A DNA stretch of 64,000 nt from Protopterus annectens (GCF_019279795.1 NC_056748.1:606102636-606166635), one strand, 5' to 3'. Shown: positions 18,639 to 32,477, numbered from the stretch's first letter. Numbers and translations are program-made. Notes: generated by a model from the sequence alone, not told the origin.

Positions 18639-20734
18639 TGTCTGTAATTTCTTTCAAGGCATGCAAATGATTACTTTTCAGGAAGTGATATTTTTTCAAT
18701 AGAGGAGTTACTTTGATAATCATTATATTTGCTTTGTAGGACAAAATTCATATTAATTTTTTTCAACAACCAAGGCAATTAACTTTCACTGTGTCAGTGT
18801 GTCCTGTAATCTGTGAAATGCAATGTTGATTTCAGTTTAAACCATACTTTAGATCACTAATTACTTTATTTTATAATAGCCACTCAAACTCCCACTCTGT
18901 GTATAAAAATAGTGATTTGGATTCTTAGCTTTTTTTTGTTTTTGTATGTTTCCATGGCAACAAAATATTTGTCATATGTTTCAGTGAAAAGTGATGTTAT
19001 GTACTCATTTGATAGACATCAGTATAAAATGGGTTATTCTCTTACGGTGTAATGACCAGTGAATATCTGAAAAAAGTTTGTTTTTTTTTACGTTGCAGAA
19101 CACTAACAAAAATAGCTAATTTGATGATGGAACATCATGTGTAATATTTGCACATAATCCTGGGATTACTGGATCCACTGCTTGTAAATAGAAGCTCTAT
19201 ATCCTCACTGTGATAATTATCCTACCATTTGTTTCTCCTAGTTTTCTGTACAAATATTCAGTTGCTTGTTGCCATTTACAAAGCCTTACCTTTGTGGAAC
19301 AGTTTATTACCTAAATAAAACTCACCTCTGTTTGGCCCATCAAATAAGTAATTACTTGCTCAGCAACTACACAAAAATGTATTATTCAGTCAGAAGCAGA
19401 ATCTGGTTCATATAATGTTTGCTAAATACTTTTATTTGGTTCCTTTGCAGAGCTTGTCAAACTCTATGACCATACCATCAGATCATTTCCTTATTGTGTG
19501 ATGTATGATACTGCAAGTCCTAGCAATTTGAAAATCTCTGATAATAACAAAACAAACAAACAAAATATATCAAATTGTGAAACTCACTTTATTTATACAT
19601 AAACTCCAAGATCACTGCACCTTGGAGAAGGCGGTACCCCTCAATATACAGCAACCCTGGAAATTCTCCATATTCATCATTAAGTTCTCACTGATCTCAG
19701 GATTGCAGTTAGTCTTTGGACTTTTAAAGTCCCCCCCCCCCCAACACACAATCAAGTCATGATGCAATACTTATGGTATCTTTGTTTGTAGTTCCTAATT
19801 TAGATTCAATAGTTTCCCTCTGATACCAATTGCTTACTCTCTCCTGAATGTTTGTTGAACGTTTCCCTTTAGTTTTCCTCCTCATCTCCCTTTTCCTTAT
19901 GTCATTATTCCTCATGTTCTACATAATCATGGGTTCTAGGCTTACCCTGTCCGTGACATTCCTCTCCCTTTCCATTATTTTTTCTTTTTTTTTGACTTTC
20001 TTCTTGACTGAGCTTACACATCTTTATATAGGATTGAGAAAGAACTATTTGCCCTAGACTCACCAGATCTGAGATTTGTTCATAGACAATAAATCACATC
20101 GTCGTTAAGAAATGAACCATGTATAACATGTTCAACAGCTATGTGTTTATGCATTCTTCTGTCAGAAACAGTTGTACAACTCATACATGACCCATAAGAA
20201 TATTGTTGAATACAAGGTAAATCGTAAAAGTAATCTGAATAACAACACTTTGAGCTGAAGGCCATTGATAGATGTTATTGTCATTCAGATCACAGATATT
20301 TATTAGAAATCTGAGTGAAGACAGGGTCAGAGCTGCCAAATGATCAACACTTGGTGGTAGATTGGATTTACCAGATAAGGAATTGGTCAGAAAGACATAT
20401 GTACCCCAAATGAGCAGTGATGAATTTTTGCAAACATGTCAATATCTGTGTGAGACATGGACTAAGGTCCTTCCCCTAAGAAGATATCAGCTTGATACTG
20501 GGGGCATTCTGCGTTAATGGGCAGTGTTCATGTTCTCATTTGTTGAGGCAGCAGCAGCAGGGAGATGTGGTTAGACTGCTGTGTATGTCTGTCACTGTTG
20601 CAACCATTGAACCTGCTGATTGTTTCAAGAAGATATCCTTCCATGTGACACTCAACAAGTGATCTTATGTTTCAGCTCAGTAGTACTGTCAGGTCAAGAA
20701 GAACAAAGTAACAACATTTGTCAAAGTTACAACT
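17801..20734. other. no gene seen; one TA/TG microsatellite
   Basis: Long AT-rich stretch with only short frames. I recognise no coding sequence. It contains a TA then TG run (18561-18634), a C run near 19731 and A/T-rich tracts. Confidence 0.4.
18561..18634. repeat. (TA)n followed by (TG)n
   Basis: TA run at 18561-18592, a short break, then a TG run to 18634. Confidence 0.95.
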
Positions 20735-22260
20735 TTAGCATAACATGTGTTTTGGAGAGGCCATGGAGAAAAACTATGGGGTAGCCTTAAAGAGATTTTG
20801 GCAAACTACCAAGCACTACTTGAAGGGAATGCAGGACCTTGCAAAGATTGTGCTGATCACTAATAGGGAAATTATCTGGGTATTTATGCACCCAACTCAG
20901 TTTTCTGAGAGACTTGAACATTCATTTCCCTTTAAATGAATGGGCAAGCAGAAGATTTTTTTATCTTGTCTTGAAGTTCTGTGACCTCAAAGTTAGTTAT
21001 ATTAGTTCAGAGGGACCAGAGGTAAAACACTCTGCATTGGGCATTATTTACCATTACATAAAAACAATTTTGCTGATTTTCTGATTGAAAAAAATGTTTT
21101 GATTGTCTCAGTCTTACAGAAAATCAAAATTAATACATAAACCATATCAACTGTCAGGTAGTGTAAGGAATATTTTCAGTAACTTCTTAATATGAGCAAG
21201 AGACCTCCTATCTGGAAGCAGGGAATGCACTCTATGTTAGGTGAGATTCCATCATTGTAGCCGAACTCAGTGGAGAGGTAATTTTATAGGTGTAGATAGC
21301 ATCTGTCTGGAGATGTTGAAGGCACCAGAAGGATTTTGTCTTCATCTGACTGTGACTCACGCTTAGGCAATTTGCTCTTATTGCTTGTGTGGTGTTCATG
21401 ATAAGAATCAGCACATTATAATCAAATGCATTTGCACTGTCGTTGAAAACAGTGGCTTGTTCTCTTTGTTGGAAGGTGAGCTGAGGAACAGCTACCTGAA
21501 GTTGAGGAATTTAAGTACAGTTAGGTTTTGTCTATGGGTGATGTCAAGAGGGAGCATAAAAATGAAACTGGACCCCTGGCTATACAGCAGTGTGAAAGTT
21601 ACTGACTCCTGTCTAGTCAAAACTAACACACTGACTGGTGGGCACAGCATAAAAATAAGATAAAAAATCCATTTTTGCCTAAGGGGGAGCAAACCCTGCT
21701 CCTTGCCCTGCACCCTCATGACTATATTTACTAACTCTGAGGTTACCCAACCATAGAGACAAGGAGCAAACTTCTTTAGTCCCAAACTTCAGTGATCTTG
21801 GAATCAATCATGAATGCACAACTAACTAAACAGGGTACAGAATCACTGAAATGTGACTCAAGGATGAATGTTTTGAGGAACAGCCTTGAGGTAATTTAAT
21901 TCAAACTAGGGCTGGTATCTGCAGTCTTGCACATGCTAACCTGAACTGTGTTCGTGAAGTTGGACATGAGATGCTGATAAAGGCTACACAAAGTGGAGTG
22001 ATTTTTTTTTCTTCAGCATCAATGGAATTTTTCACCATGAAAACGTGAGGAATATAGTGGTCTGGGTGAACCTTGGAGTAGAGCCATTACTCCTTTATAC
22101 TGAAAGTGGTCTGATGGAGGGGTTTGGCATTCCATAAGGATGTCCTGTGGTCTTGACTAACTGGACAGAGGTTCTATGACCACTTTGAGACCCACTGGGG
22201 GGATTATATTTCTCATCTGGCCTGGGAACACTTGGAAGTTCCCCAAAATTATAGTCATAC
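20735..22260 (+). mobile_element. old RTE-like non-LTR retrotransposon fragments
   Basis: Two ends of one LINE type can be read. At 20745-20936 the frame FGEAMEKNYGVALKRFWQTT, then GMQDL, resembles the linker before the RT in a common fish-type LINE. At about 22050-22255 the sequence corresponds to the C-terminus: NLGVEPLLLYTESGLMEGF, and later a frame reading about DYISHLAWEHLEVPQN, the counterpart of the WRDYVSRLAWERLGIP ending. The RT core between them is not recognisable by eye. The RTE-clade assignment is from memory of that ending and is uncertain; it is clearly not the CR1-like family above. Confidence 0.5.
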
Positions 22261-23099
22261 AGATCTTAATCTACCAGGAATGGCCTGGAGATCTCAAGAT
22301 CCAAAGTAGAGAGGAAATAAGAGGTGGATGATGCCTTGGATCATTAATAGTTTATCCACTTGGTAAGGCACTGTAATAGAAAGGCTATAATTCTGGATTC
22401 AATCCTAATAAAGGCAGGGGGATCCATAGTGGCAAGATGAAGGCACCATAAACCAGCAGTAATCATAGCACTGGGTATTTAGATCAGGCAGAAGGATGAA
22501 TGTTGTGTGTCAGTTGTGGGGGGGGGGTTGAGCTGAATGATAGGGGTCAAACATGAATTAGGAACCTGGAAGCAAGTTGGGGTGTCTGGGACTAAGTACT
22601 CAGGACTGTGGGCAAGATTTTGAGGAAGAGGGAAAAACAGAAAGAGATATAAATGCATGTGTGACAGTAGTAATAGGAAGCCAGTTATAAGGGAAAGTAA
22701 GAGTGTATATGAGGTAACTAAAGCAAAATGTAAGGGGGCAAACAAAAGGGTGAAGCATGGAGGGGCACTTTCAAAATGAGAAAGGAGGAGGGTAAAACTG
22801 AAAAGGATGAGGGGGCAAGAAAGGTGCAGGTAGTATAAGGGGGAACAGCAGCTTTTTAAGTATAAAACCAAAAAGAGGAAGTGAGGGATAGAACTGGCCA
22901 AGTTTAGCAAGTATGGGAGGGAAATCACAGAAGACATGGAAACATTAGAAGTACTGAGCAAATAAGTTGCCCCAGTGTTCATGAAGATATGTGAAGTGAG
23001 AGTGTCATGTTACAAGGAAGGTAGGTTAGACTGGAATCAGCAGAAGACTGTGTAGAGAATGTAGAGAGAAGAGATGGCAAGGTGACTGGTTGTACTTAG
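22261..23099. other. no gene seen
   Basis: Purine-rich plus strand, giving long minus-strand hydrophobic frames that look like composition artefacts. A G run lies near 22520. Nothing is supported. Confidence 0.4.
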
Positions 23100-23375
23100 A
23101 GAAGAGAAGACACTGGCACTAGTTGGGCTTACAACCAAGGGTACTCAAGATTCAAGCTGGTATCCTGGCAGATACCATGATGGAGACTTTCAGTAGATCA
23201 CTAATCAGTGCAGAAATGCCTGCGGACTGGAATATGGTGAGTGATAACCTGGTATGAGGGGTGAGCAGGAAGAAAAAATCCAGGGATCTACAGTCCTGTT
23301 AGCCTTAGGCTGGTGAAAGGGAAAGACATGGATATAATCCTAAGTAAAAGTCTGATTACTGTCCAATAGGATATA
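23100..23375 (+). mobile_element. LINE reverse-transcriptase fragment
   Basis: About ETFSRSLISAEMPADWNM, followed by a worn counterpart of KKGSR..NYRPVSL and VKGKDMDIIL. This is the typical LINE RT entry region (partition by tail addition, then NYRPVSLTS). Which LINE clade it belongs to cannot be told from so little. Confidence 0.5.
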
Positions 23376-24199
23376 TCATTGTTATATCATTGACATCTCT
23401 GTATGGCTGCCTCATTCTCTCACGCAGAAGAGAAACATAGGGTGGATAGTTCCTTAGTCTCAATTCCTATCAGAAATAAACACAAGGCAGTGTTTGTTTT
23501 TGTAACTGTCTATAATAAAATGGGAAAAAGATACACCATCTTTTTTTAATCCTGTGGTGGGAGTCAGACCCTTGAAGGTTCTCATGGATTTTATCTTGCA
23601 GTTATGAAAACTGTTCATCAGTGTATGTATGGAATAGTGTACCTTCATGCATACTTTCATCACTCAGATCCTGCAGTACAAATATACTAGAGCTTTTATT
23701 CCATGAGCTTTCTTAGAATGAAAATGCATTTATTTTATGATGTGAAATTACTAACTGAGCTAACTACTACAGTGCATTTCAATGTGGAGGGCTGGATTCA
23801 GTTTTACTAGAAAAGGACAACTCTTCAGACTGGTGCTGTGACTTGGTCATTTATCTTTACTGTGCCTGTTATCTATTATTGATGCACGATCTGTTTCTCT
23901 GAAGGGCTAGGGGTGTGGGTGTGGCATTCCAAATGAGTGATAGTAGTTCTTGTAGGCATGTGTGTATAAGCATGCAGATATCAGTGGAAGGCGCAGTATA
24001 TCCCCATAATAATATGGGTGCTTATGTAAGCCACCAGGGAATGAGGTTAGGGACTTAACCAAAAAACTCCTCATGGCTGCTTATATGACAGCACCCTAAG
24101 GAAGGGAAGAATGAGGGTGTCCAGGAAGCTGGAGAGAAACATGATAAAAATGTCACACTAGGTCTAGTGAACAAGATCCGCCTCCATACTGATGACAAT
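23376..24199. other. no gene seen
   Basis: No supported coding sequence or repeat. Confidence 0.4.
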
Positions 24200-24417
24200 G
24201 AGACTGGTAAAATACTCTAATGTACAATGCCGTACTGCTGTAGTGCTGTCTGATGTTGTACACATCTCTCCTCTCCTGCACTTTTACTAGCTTATTAGTC
24301 TAGCACTTTACCAAACTTCTTGTAGCAATTATTGTAGCACACAAAAGTGCTACCAGCACTAAACATTCTACAAGGAAACAGCTCCAGTACTTATTATTAA
24401 TGCCCACCCCTCCAGGC

Positions 24418-25401
24418 ATGTCTAAAGGTCAGTTCCCTGTGCTTTCTCCTATTAACCTGGCGAACTTTGGCATCCTGAGGCAATGTAGCAACTGCCTCAT
24501 CTACACTGACAGCCCTCTCCTCTTACCTCCCAACACTCAGACTTGCAAGAGATGCACTTATATATCCAAACTGGAAGCCACACACTCTCCAGCCAAGAAC
24601 AGAATAGCTGGTCAAGAGGAGAAGGTCAACACTTGCACCGCACCACATGGAACATGTAGCCCATCAGAACACTCACCAGCACTGCCTTCACATAAAAACA
24701 CAAACCACACACCCACCTTCCTGGAAACTCTCAATAAAAATCTACCCAAACAACAGAGACTTCCAAGGCAGAAATGCACTTGACTACCACAACACTAATC
24801 ACAAGACACATAACTCTCCTAATTAGTGTGCCACTCAACCAAAACCCCTAAGGCAAAACAGCATGCCCAACATACTAGTCATAGATGACTTGATAGTGAG
24901 GCACACTGATGTCCGACTCACTAGGTAGAATATGGAGAAAGTAACAGTCAGCTGCCTGCCAGGTGCCAGGATCTACCACATAATGCATGCACTCAGGTCC
25001 TTCAACAAGAGGTACAAATATGACTCTGTCATTGTACATGTGGGTGTGAATGACCTGAGACATACCTCCCTGGACTACATGAAAAGAGACATGGAGGAGC
25101 TCTCAGATTATGTAGCCCAGGTGGGTATGACCCTAGCCCTGTGCAGCATCCTACCATCACCCAGAATGATACCACAGTTCAAGCAGAAAATGATTGATTT
25201 CAACAATTGGCTAAGTTTCTGGTGTCATTCTAAGGGGATCCAGTATCTGTCTGCCTGGGATGACATGATTGACAGACCTCGATGCTTTGCCAGAGATGGC
25301 ATGTATCTGTCACCCCTGGGCTTCCTGATACTGGCCAAGGCTCTTGGCACCCCTATAGTGCCTTTTTAGGCGGTGTTCCAAAGACCAAATTACCACTGTA
25401 A
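24418..25401 (+). pseudogene. LINE C ORF1, broken
   Basis: MSKGQFPVLSPINL, a full cysteine knuckle (QCSNCLIY, TCKRCTY), a basic linker, then the esterase. A TGA at 24781 interrupts the linker. GDS is damaged (about LVIDDLIVRHTDV), while HVGVNDLRHTSLDYMKRDME and RDGMYLSPLGF are readable (His of the DxxH box changed to Tyr). One T is missing near 25366 relative to LINE A. With that allowed for, the frame would run to the TAA at 25399, 29 bases before ORF2. Confidence 0.8.
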
Positions 25402-25430
25402 CAGCTACAAACAAATACAATGTGAGGGTC

Positions 25431-28190
25431 ATGCTGCTCAACGCTAGAAGTCAAAATCTTAAAATGCACTCACTTGAAGCACTCCTTAAAATGGAGAACA
25501 TTGGCATTTGTGCTGTAACAGAGACCTGGTTCAAAGCAGCAGAAAGCACCCCTGCATTACCAGGCTATAACTCATTCCACACCTTTCAGTCCCAGAACTT
25601 CAACTGAAGTTCCAAAGGCGGTGGTGTTTCCATATTCATAAAAGATGTGCACACCTCCAGACTGGTAGCCCAACATAACGTATCAGAGATACTTCAGATG
25701 CAGCTAACATTGGGTAAGACAGCAATTCAGGTCATAACCTGCTTTAGATCCCCAACCATGTCCCAAGACTCACACTTCACATTCTTAAGCACTCTGGAGA
25801 ATATTAGGGTCCAACCTAACACTGTCATACTGGCGACTTCAACTACCCGACCATTAACTCAGAAAACTACTCATGTACCAATACACTTGCCCAGTGTTTC
25901 CTGGAATTCATTAATTCCAATGTCCTGGACCAGCTCATTCTTACCCCCACTAGAGGTAGCAATATCCCTGACATGGTCATTACTAACATGGGCGACTGTT
26001 GCTCTACACTAATAGTCAACTCCTCCCTGGTTAGATTTGACCACAAACTAATCACTTTGGAAATCCACCCCCCCCCCATGCAAAGTTAACCACCATGATA
26101 AACATCTCCAAATCTAACTTTGGGCTCCTAATAACAGAGGTGGCTTTCTTCACGGAACCCATGCAAATGGAGAATAGTTGCATGACTGCCAAATCATACA
26201 CTAATGCACTGTGCAAACATGTACACAAATGCATAGATCTTGCCATACCGAATAGAACCAAGACGCTCTCCTCCAAAAAAGGAAGCCAATCTGGTGGTCC
26301 CCTGCCATAAGCAAACTCTACAACAGAAGGAGAAAACTGATGCGGAATAAGGTCCCAAGACTGGAAAAAACTCCCTTATCAGCCTGAACAAAAAGTTGAG
26401 ATCCCTCATTAAATCCTTTAAAGCTAGCTATGAAAACAGAATTGCAGCAGATAGTAAAGACTATCACAAAGCCTTCTATAGTTATGTAAATAATCTCCAC
26501 GGCAACACCCAGATTTGCTCTGAGCTACTGCACAATGGTACCTCCTATACTGAACCAAGAGATATTGCCAATATACTGGCCAATAGATTCAGTGCCTACT
26601 CTACCCCTAAGGACCAATCACAATACCAGTAGATTGCCAAACACTCAGTAATACTGCTGCAAAGGTTAAAACAGCACTGTCCAAGGCCAAGAATATAGCT
26701 TCTATGGGACCCGACAATATCCCTGGCTGTGTTCTACATGAACTACAGAGTGAATTGGCACCTCACCTGTATGCCCTGTTCAATCATAGCCTCACCTCAG
26801 CCTTTGTCCCTGCCAAATGGTGTACTGTTACAGTCATCTCTTTCCACAAAGGAGGAGTGACTACAGACCCTGGCAACTATTGCCCCATTAGCCTGAAGAG
26901 TCTGATATGCAAAGCTATGGAATGCATCATCATGGACCTAGTAAATATAGGGAATCTGCAAACTCTAGATCCCACACAGTTTGGTTTTGTGAAGGGTAGA
27001 TCATGCCTGCTGAACCTGGTTGACTTCTTTGAGTCAGTCACCAGGGCTGTGGATGAAGGCAAGGTGGTTTATACAGCCTACCTTGATCTGGCCAAGGACT
27101 TTGATACCATTCCCCACTCAGGAATCATAGAAGAACTCACTAAGCTAGGCATCAACCCCTATATCACTAGGTGGGTTGCAAACTGGCTCACAGATATAAC
27201 CCACAGTGTGAAAGAGCTGACTCCAAGTGAGACTGCCGACCAATCATGAGTGGAGTCCCACAGGGTTCGGTCCTGGGTCCTGTCCTGTTTGGTATCTACT
27301 TCTCTGAAGTCCAAGCCAACACAAAGGGACTCTGGCTGACAAATTGTACAGACAATTACAGGTTGGGATAATAACTCCCCAAGTGATGTTGACATCCTAC
27401 AGAATGGCTTCACTGAGACCAACAACTGGTGTCAGACCCATGGCCTTAAGCTCAATGCCAAAAAATGTATCGTCATCCCCTTTGGGAAAAACCAAGTTCC
27501 CATGAATTAAAACATTGATGGTAGTCCACTGAAAACAGAAAGCGTTATAAGAGATCTGGGAACACAGGTTGGCAGCAACCTCTCTTTTGACCGCCACATT
27601 TCCACTGTGGTTAGAGAGTCCTTCTATGTGGCACATCTCATTACTAAGGGTTTTGCATCCAGGAAGAAAGAGGTTATTGTCTCCCTCTACTCTTCCCACA
27701 TTAGGCCAGTCATCGAGTACAATGCCCCATTTAGCATATACCTCACTAGACACCTGCAACAACTGGAGAGGCCATAAAAGTACCTCACAAAGAGGATTCT
27801 AGGCCTTAAACACTTGTTCTATATGGACAGACACAAAAAACTCCAAGTATTCTCTGTCTCATATCGCCTACTTAGAGGTGATCTCTGCTTGACTTACAAA
27901 GCCATGTCTGACCCAGCTCTATTAGAAATGCTACATTGAAAGAAATTCCAATCCCTCCACACTACATGCTCCAGAGACCTCAACCTCAATACCACAATCA
28001 ACAGAGCATGCTGGAGGGACAGGTTCATAACCCAAAGACTGCCCATGTTATGGAATAGACTTCCCATGCATGTCAAGCAGAGCACCTCACTGGCTCTCTT
28101 CAAGAGAAATCTTGATGAGTGGATGGGAAATAGAAAATTCACCCCAGGTATCACTTCAGTGGCTCTACCTGACAGAGGCACCGGGAACTA
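25431..28190 (+). pseudogene. LINE C ORF2: endonuclease and reverse transcriptase, broken
   Basis: MLLNARSQNLKMHSLEALLK and AVTETWFKAAESTPALPGY open the endonuclease. There is a TGA at 25605 and a one-base loss near 25833 in LGDFNYP. A 10-C run near 26070 lies in the proline linker. RT segments: MGPDNIPGCVLHEL, FHKGGVTTDPGNYCPISLKS, QFGFVKGRSCLLNLVDFFES, YLDLAKDFDTIPHSGII, then MSGVPQGSVLGPVLFGIYFS. The FADD box is changed (about LTNCTDNYRLG near 27340), so the RT catalytic centre is lost. The C-terminus ends in GWMGNRKFTPGI-type sequence at about 28120-28170. Confidence 0.85.
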
Positions 28191-28285
28191 AGGTCGGGTG
28201 GCATGATGCCAGGGTAATCCTATAGGCTAGACTTGTAAAGTGTCCAGGGCCATTAGCCTAGTACACACCTATCAACCTATGAACC

Positions 28286-28432
28286 ATAACTAGTTATGTA
28301 ACTACTGTACTTTGTCTCTGTTGCAAATCATATTAACTTTGTAACTTGTACTTCTGCACCCAGGACATGGATGAAAAAAGGTCTTAGAACCAGCTTACCT
28401 ACCCAGTCAATAAAGACAATAAATAAATAAAT
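28286..28432 (+). mobile_element. L2-like LINE 3' tail
   Basis: TTTGTAACTTGTACTTCTG, GGACATGGATGAAAAAAGG, CTACCCAGTCAATAAAGAC and AATAAATAAATAAA form a LINE-type 3' end. It shares the CCCAGTCAAYAAAGA box with the copy at 1949-2036. Confidence 0.55.
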
Positions 28433-28433
28433 G

Positions 28434-28487
28434 AAGAAAGAAAGAAAGAAAGAAAGAAAGGAAGGAAGGAAGGAAGGAAGGAAGAAA
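28434..28487. repeat. (AAAG)n and (AAGG)n microsatellite
   Basis: A run of AAAG units changing into AAGG units directly after the AATAAA tail. It probably grew from that tail. Confidence 0.9.
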
Positions 28488-30649
28488 AATGGTCAGATAA
28501 ATGGTAGGGAGGGGAAATATCAGAGCACAGACTTGACTAGTAACCATCATTTTGGGGATTAGGGCAACAGTGCAAGCTGTACATTAGGATGTGAAGATTC
28601 CTGCACTGACATAGAGGCTAGAAAATATGGCTCTATTTACAGATGCATTTTGAGGTTTACTCTCATGTTATGAAGAACAGAAGAACTCATCCAACACAAT
28701 GTGAGAGATCAATGGTGAAGGACTGTTGGATGCTAAGCTGTAAAGCAAGAAAAGTGTGTTTAAGGGACTCTGGCATTGTGCAGGACACCAGTATGGTCAC
28801 ATCTGGAATTATATACACATTTCTGGAGGACAGATAGCCTCAAAACTGTGCTAACTGAGAGCCCACCAGAAAGTAACAATGGTGATATGATGAATTTAAG
28901 GACTGTGGCATGGTGAAAATTTCAGAGTATTTGGAATATGCACACCAGAAGTAAGGGGAGAGATGCGGCTATAATAAGAATGCAGTGTATCATGAGATGC
29001 AGCATGGGAAGGAAAGGAGTGAAGAAGAATGAACATGCAAGGAGGGGCATAACTAGAAACTGGAACGGGAACAGAATTGATGGGGGAAGATTAATCTGTC
29101 AAAAACTGATTTGTTGAGCTGTTATTGTGAAAATGGTTTCTCCCATGTTGGGGACAGTGTTTTTCAATCAGGATTGTTATTGTTAGAAATGTATTGTTTT
29201 CTCCAAACTGCAGTAAGAATAAATATTGGAAGGTATGAGGGTTCTGCCCTTGAAAGTTGTACAGGGACTGTGAAATCTACGGAAGAATACCTTTTAGATT
29301 TGGGGTTGTTCATTGGAGGCAATTTTGATTGTTTGGGTTTGAAAAGATGTAATTTAGTGAACATGGCTTCTTTGATTATTCAGAAATCTCTGGAGTGGTT
29401 AATTTAAGAATGACAACAAAATTCTGTTTCACAGAGAGATTGGTGATGTATTGGGATGTACAACCTGAATATGTATTATAGGTCAGCCAAGGAGTACAAG
29501 GTTAGCTGGAACAAACAATAACCTGAGTAGGGCAAGGGTAGTGGAAAGAAGCTGTATTGAGTTCTAAATTTTGGTTGGACTTTATGGACATCAGATGTTT
29601 TTTCTCACAGCACTACCTAAAAGTTAACATTTTCATCTTGGTTTCTGTATCGGATTTTTAAAAAGATTGTGCTGAAAATGCACTGATAAAAAACTTACAA
29701 TAAAGCCATTACTTTTCTGATATATAAGATAACAGATACTTTTTATTACAAAAGGATATTAATTGAATAATATATGTTGGTCAGAAGCCAATTATTTTCA
29801 TTAGTGATGTTCATAAGGTTCATCTAATGAATGCCATTTAAAACTATTGCAAACTGTTGTCTAACTGCATACTGCAGTCTAGAATATAAGCCTGTAACGT
29901 CTTCATGTCACCTTATGACTATGACAGTTGTGAGTTAGTAGAAACAAGATGTTTTAAATATCTAACAGATAACTTTATCCTAACAAATGAAGTGTTCCCC
30001 GCAGATGGATTCTTGTTTTACTGTACTAATCTACTCAAGCAGAAAACAGGGGAAAAAGTTACTGTTCCTTCCTTTGTTAAAATGACAGTTTTTATGCCCT
30101 CTACGTTAATTCTCTTGGAAGGAAGGAAGGAAAAGACTGAATATTTTGCTTTGTAGCAAAGCTTAATACATTGTCATTTTCTGCTCACCTAACAAGCTTC
30201 TTACTAATCACTATGAAATGCTGCATCATTTAGAAATCTTGAAGATCTGTTCATTCTCATTATTTTTATTCCATTTCTTGTGAAGGTGAGAGCAATGATT
30301 TAATCTGGAAATATCATCCTTTAGGTCTACTAAGTCAGTAAGTTTCAAATGAAGTTTATCTTGCTTACTGGAGCTGGATTCCTACATTTTCCTTCCCTGT
30401 ATTGCATAATTCAGACTAAGTTAAATGCCAAAACCAATACCTCCGCTACACTTAAAAAGACAGTAACTTCCACTGAGTGAATCTGATACAGAAAAAGAAT
30501 CACTTTTTTACAACAAACCAAATGGCAGTATCAAATTAATATTTTCAGAAAGCAGTTTTCATACTGTTTTGTTTTTAAACATCTCTTTCTGTAACATGTA
30601 TTCTGTTATTGTTATTGAATTAATTGTGATAACTGCATTAAGAAGAAGA

Positions 30650-30717
<68 letters not shown>

Positions 30718-30775
30718 ACACTAACACCCCCCATTCATGCACATGTACATCCACACACATGCATGGGTACACACA

Positions 30776-30852
<77 letters not shown>

Positions 30853-31574
30853 AGACGTTCAGTTGTGATTTTACATTGAGTAAAATTATTAGCCTTAATA
30901 ATCCATTGAAATGCATGTTTTGATGCTTCCAATGTGTTTTTACTGTGCAACTGTCAGAAACGTATTACACATGAGCAATAATGCGGTGATTATTTGTATT
31001 ATGTACATGTTTTTGAAGTTTACTTTGCACATATTATAGATAAATTATGCTGTTCCTTTAAAAATCCAAGCAATATAATTTGTGACTAGATCAGGAAGTA
31101 GGCTGTACCTGATATTTGTCAGATACAGGTGGTCAAAGGGTAAGTGATTCCTGAACTTTTTCTGAAGTTATTAAGTAGGGTAATTTCAGTTACTATATAA
31201 AATAGGTAGTATTCTTACTGTCTTGTTTGAACATTTTTTTCAAGAAATCTACCAGAAATATACCAGAAATGAATATTTCCTTTGCAGAAAAATACAAACC
31301 ATTACAAAAAGAATAAAGGTAAGTAAGCAGCTTGTGTATGTGTGTGTATATTTATGTGTAAGAGAAAGAGGAAGAAACAAAAATCATATTTATTATTTGT
31401 TTTTTGAGTAAATTCACTGGGCTATACTTGACAAATTTTAGTTTTCAGACATGCATAAAAAGAAGTTAAATGTTGGTGCTTACTATTAAGCGCAGTTTAT
31501 AGTACAGTCACAATTAAGAAACGAGTTAAGACTTGTACATATACAGTCTTACGTGATGTTTTGCATATAGTGTT
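28488..31574. other. no gene seen; CA microsatellites
   Basis: AT-rich sequence with scattered short frames. I recognise no domain or RNA. A double CA array lies at 30650-30850. Confidence 0.4.
30650..30850. repeat. two (CA)n arrays with a 60-base spacer
   Basis: CA runs at about 30650-30710 and 30779-30850, separated by a CA-rich spacer with GCATG motifs. Together they look like one interrupted array. Confidence 0.9.
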
Positions 31575-32477
31575 TATTAAGCAAATATGGCTTAAAGCTG
31601 TGGAAGGTACCCCAGCAGTCCAGCATGGTTTAATGCTGCAGAAGGCATCCCGGTAGTGTAAGGCTATAATGCCTTCCACACATTTACACCAGCTACTATA
31701 CAAGAAGCAATGAGAGGAGGAGGTGTATCAGTCTATATAAAAAGTAAGCACACCTCAAGATTGGTCAAAATATGACATACTTGAGCTACTCATGTCCATC
31801 TAACCTTAGGTAATGTCCCATACCACATCCTTGCTAGCTATAAGTCCTTGTCTATGATCCAGGTTAACAATAACATGTACTTGAATGTACTGGAGTTACT
31901 CATCCTTCAGCACGAAACCATAGTCATGGATGATTTGAACTTTCTTACCATAAACTGGGATGTATACACAGCCACTAACATGAAGGCTCAAAGAGTCATG
32001 GATTTTATCAATGCAAACACCCTGGAACAGCCAGTTTGCAGACCAACTAGGAGTGCAAATATCCTGGAGCTAGTACTCACGAATATGAGGGAATATTGCA
32101 CCCACTCCTCCAGCATAATGTCATCAGTGGTTAGATCAAATCACAAAGTGGTCACCCTTGAAATAAATATAAAGCTGAAACTCCCAGCAAGTCTCAGACC
32201 CTTTAAGAACTTTTTCCAAGGCCAACTACCTCCTATTAAGTGATGACATACCTAAATTGCAAGCCCCCCCCCCCCAATCAGAGAATGCTGTGGGCTATGT
32301 GGAAGTGTTTACAGAAACCCTATATGAGCATGTAAATAACTGCATATAAACAGCAGTACCAAATCAAAATAAACTTAGGAAAAACTCCAACAAACAAGCT
32401 CCCTTAGTGGACACCCAGTATAGGTTCATAGGTTCATAGGTTCATACTAGGCTATCTGCCCTAGGGCATTTATAAAC

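Larger units (their letters stand above)
24200..28285 (+). mobile_element. LINE C, full-length-like CR1-like LINE, broken
   Basis: It has a 5' UTR of about 200 bases (the start is uncertain), ORF1 at 24418-25401, a 29-base spacer, ORF2 at 25431-28190 and a 3' UTR ending in GGCTAGACTTGTAAAG, ATTAGCCTAGTAC and TATGAACC. It lacks the conserved 5' UTR block seen in B, F, G and H. It belongs with A and G by its MSKGQ ORF1 start, but it is more worn than A. An L2-like tail follows directly at 28286, so LINE C may have inserted into that older element. Confidence 0.85.

Noticed and set aside
22479-22982. A 167-residue hydrophobic minus-strand frame
   Set aside because: Leu/Pro/Ser-rich from a purine-rich plus strand. 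No domain, and codon use looks like composition bias.
28643-28837. A 64-residue frame after the LINE C region
   Set aside because: No domain and no similarity to neighbouring elements. Likely chance.
30638-30950. Long cysteine-valine and histidine-threonine reading frames
   Set aside because: These are translations of CA/TG microsatellites. The frames at 18400, 44043 and 59952 have the same cause.
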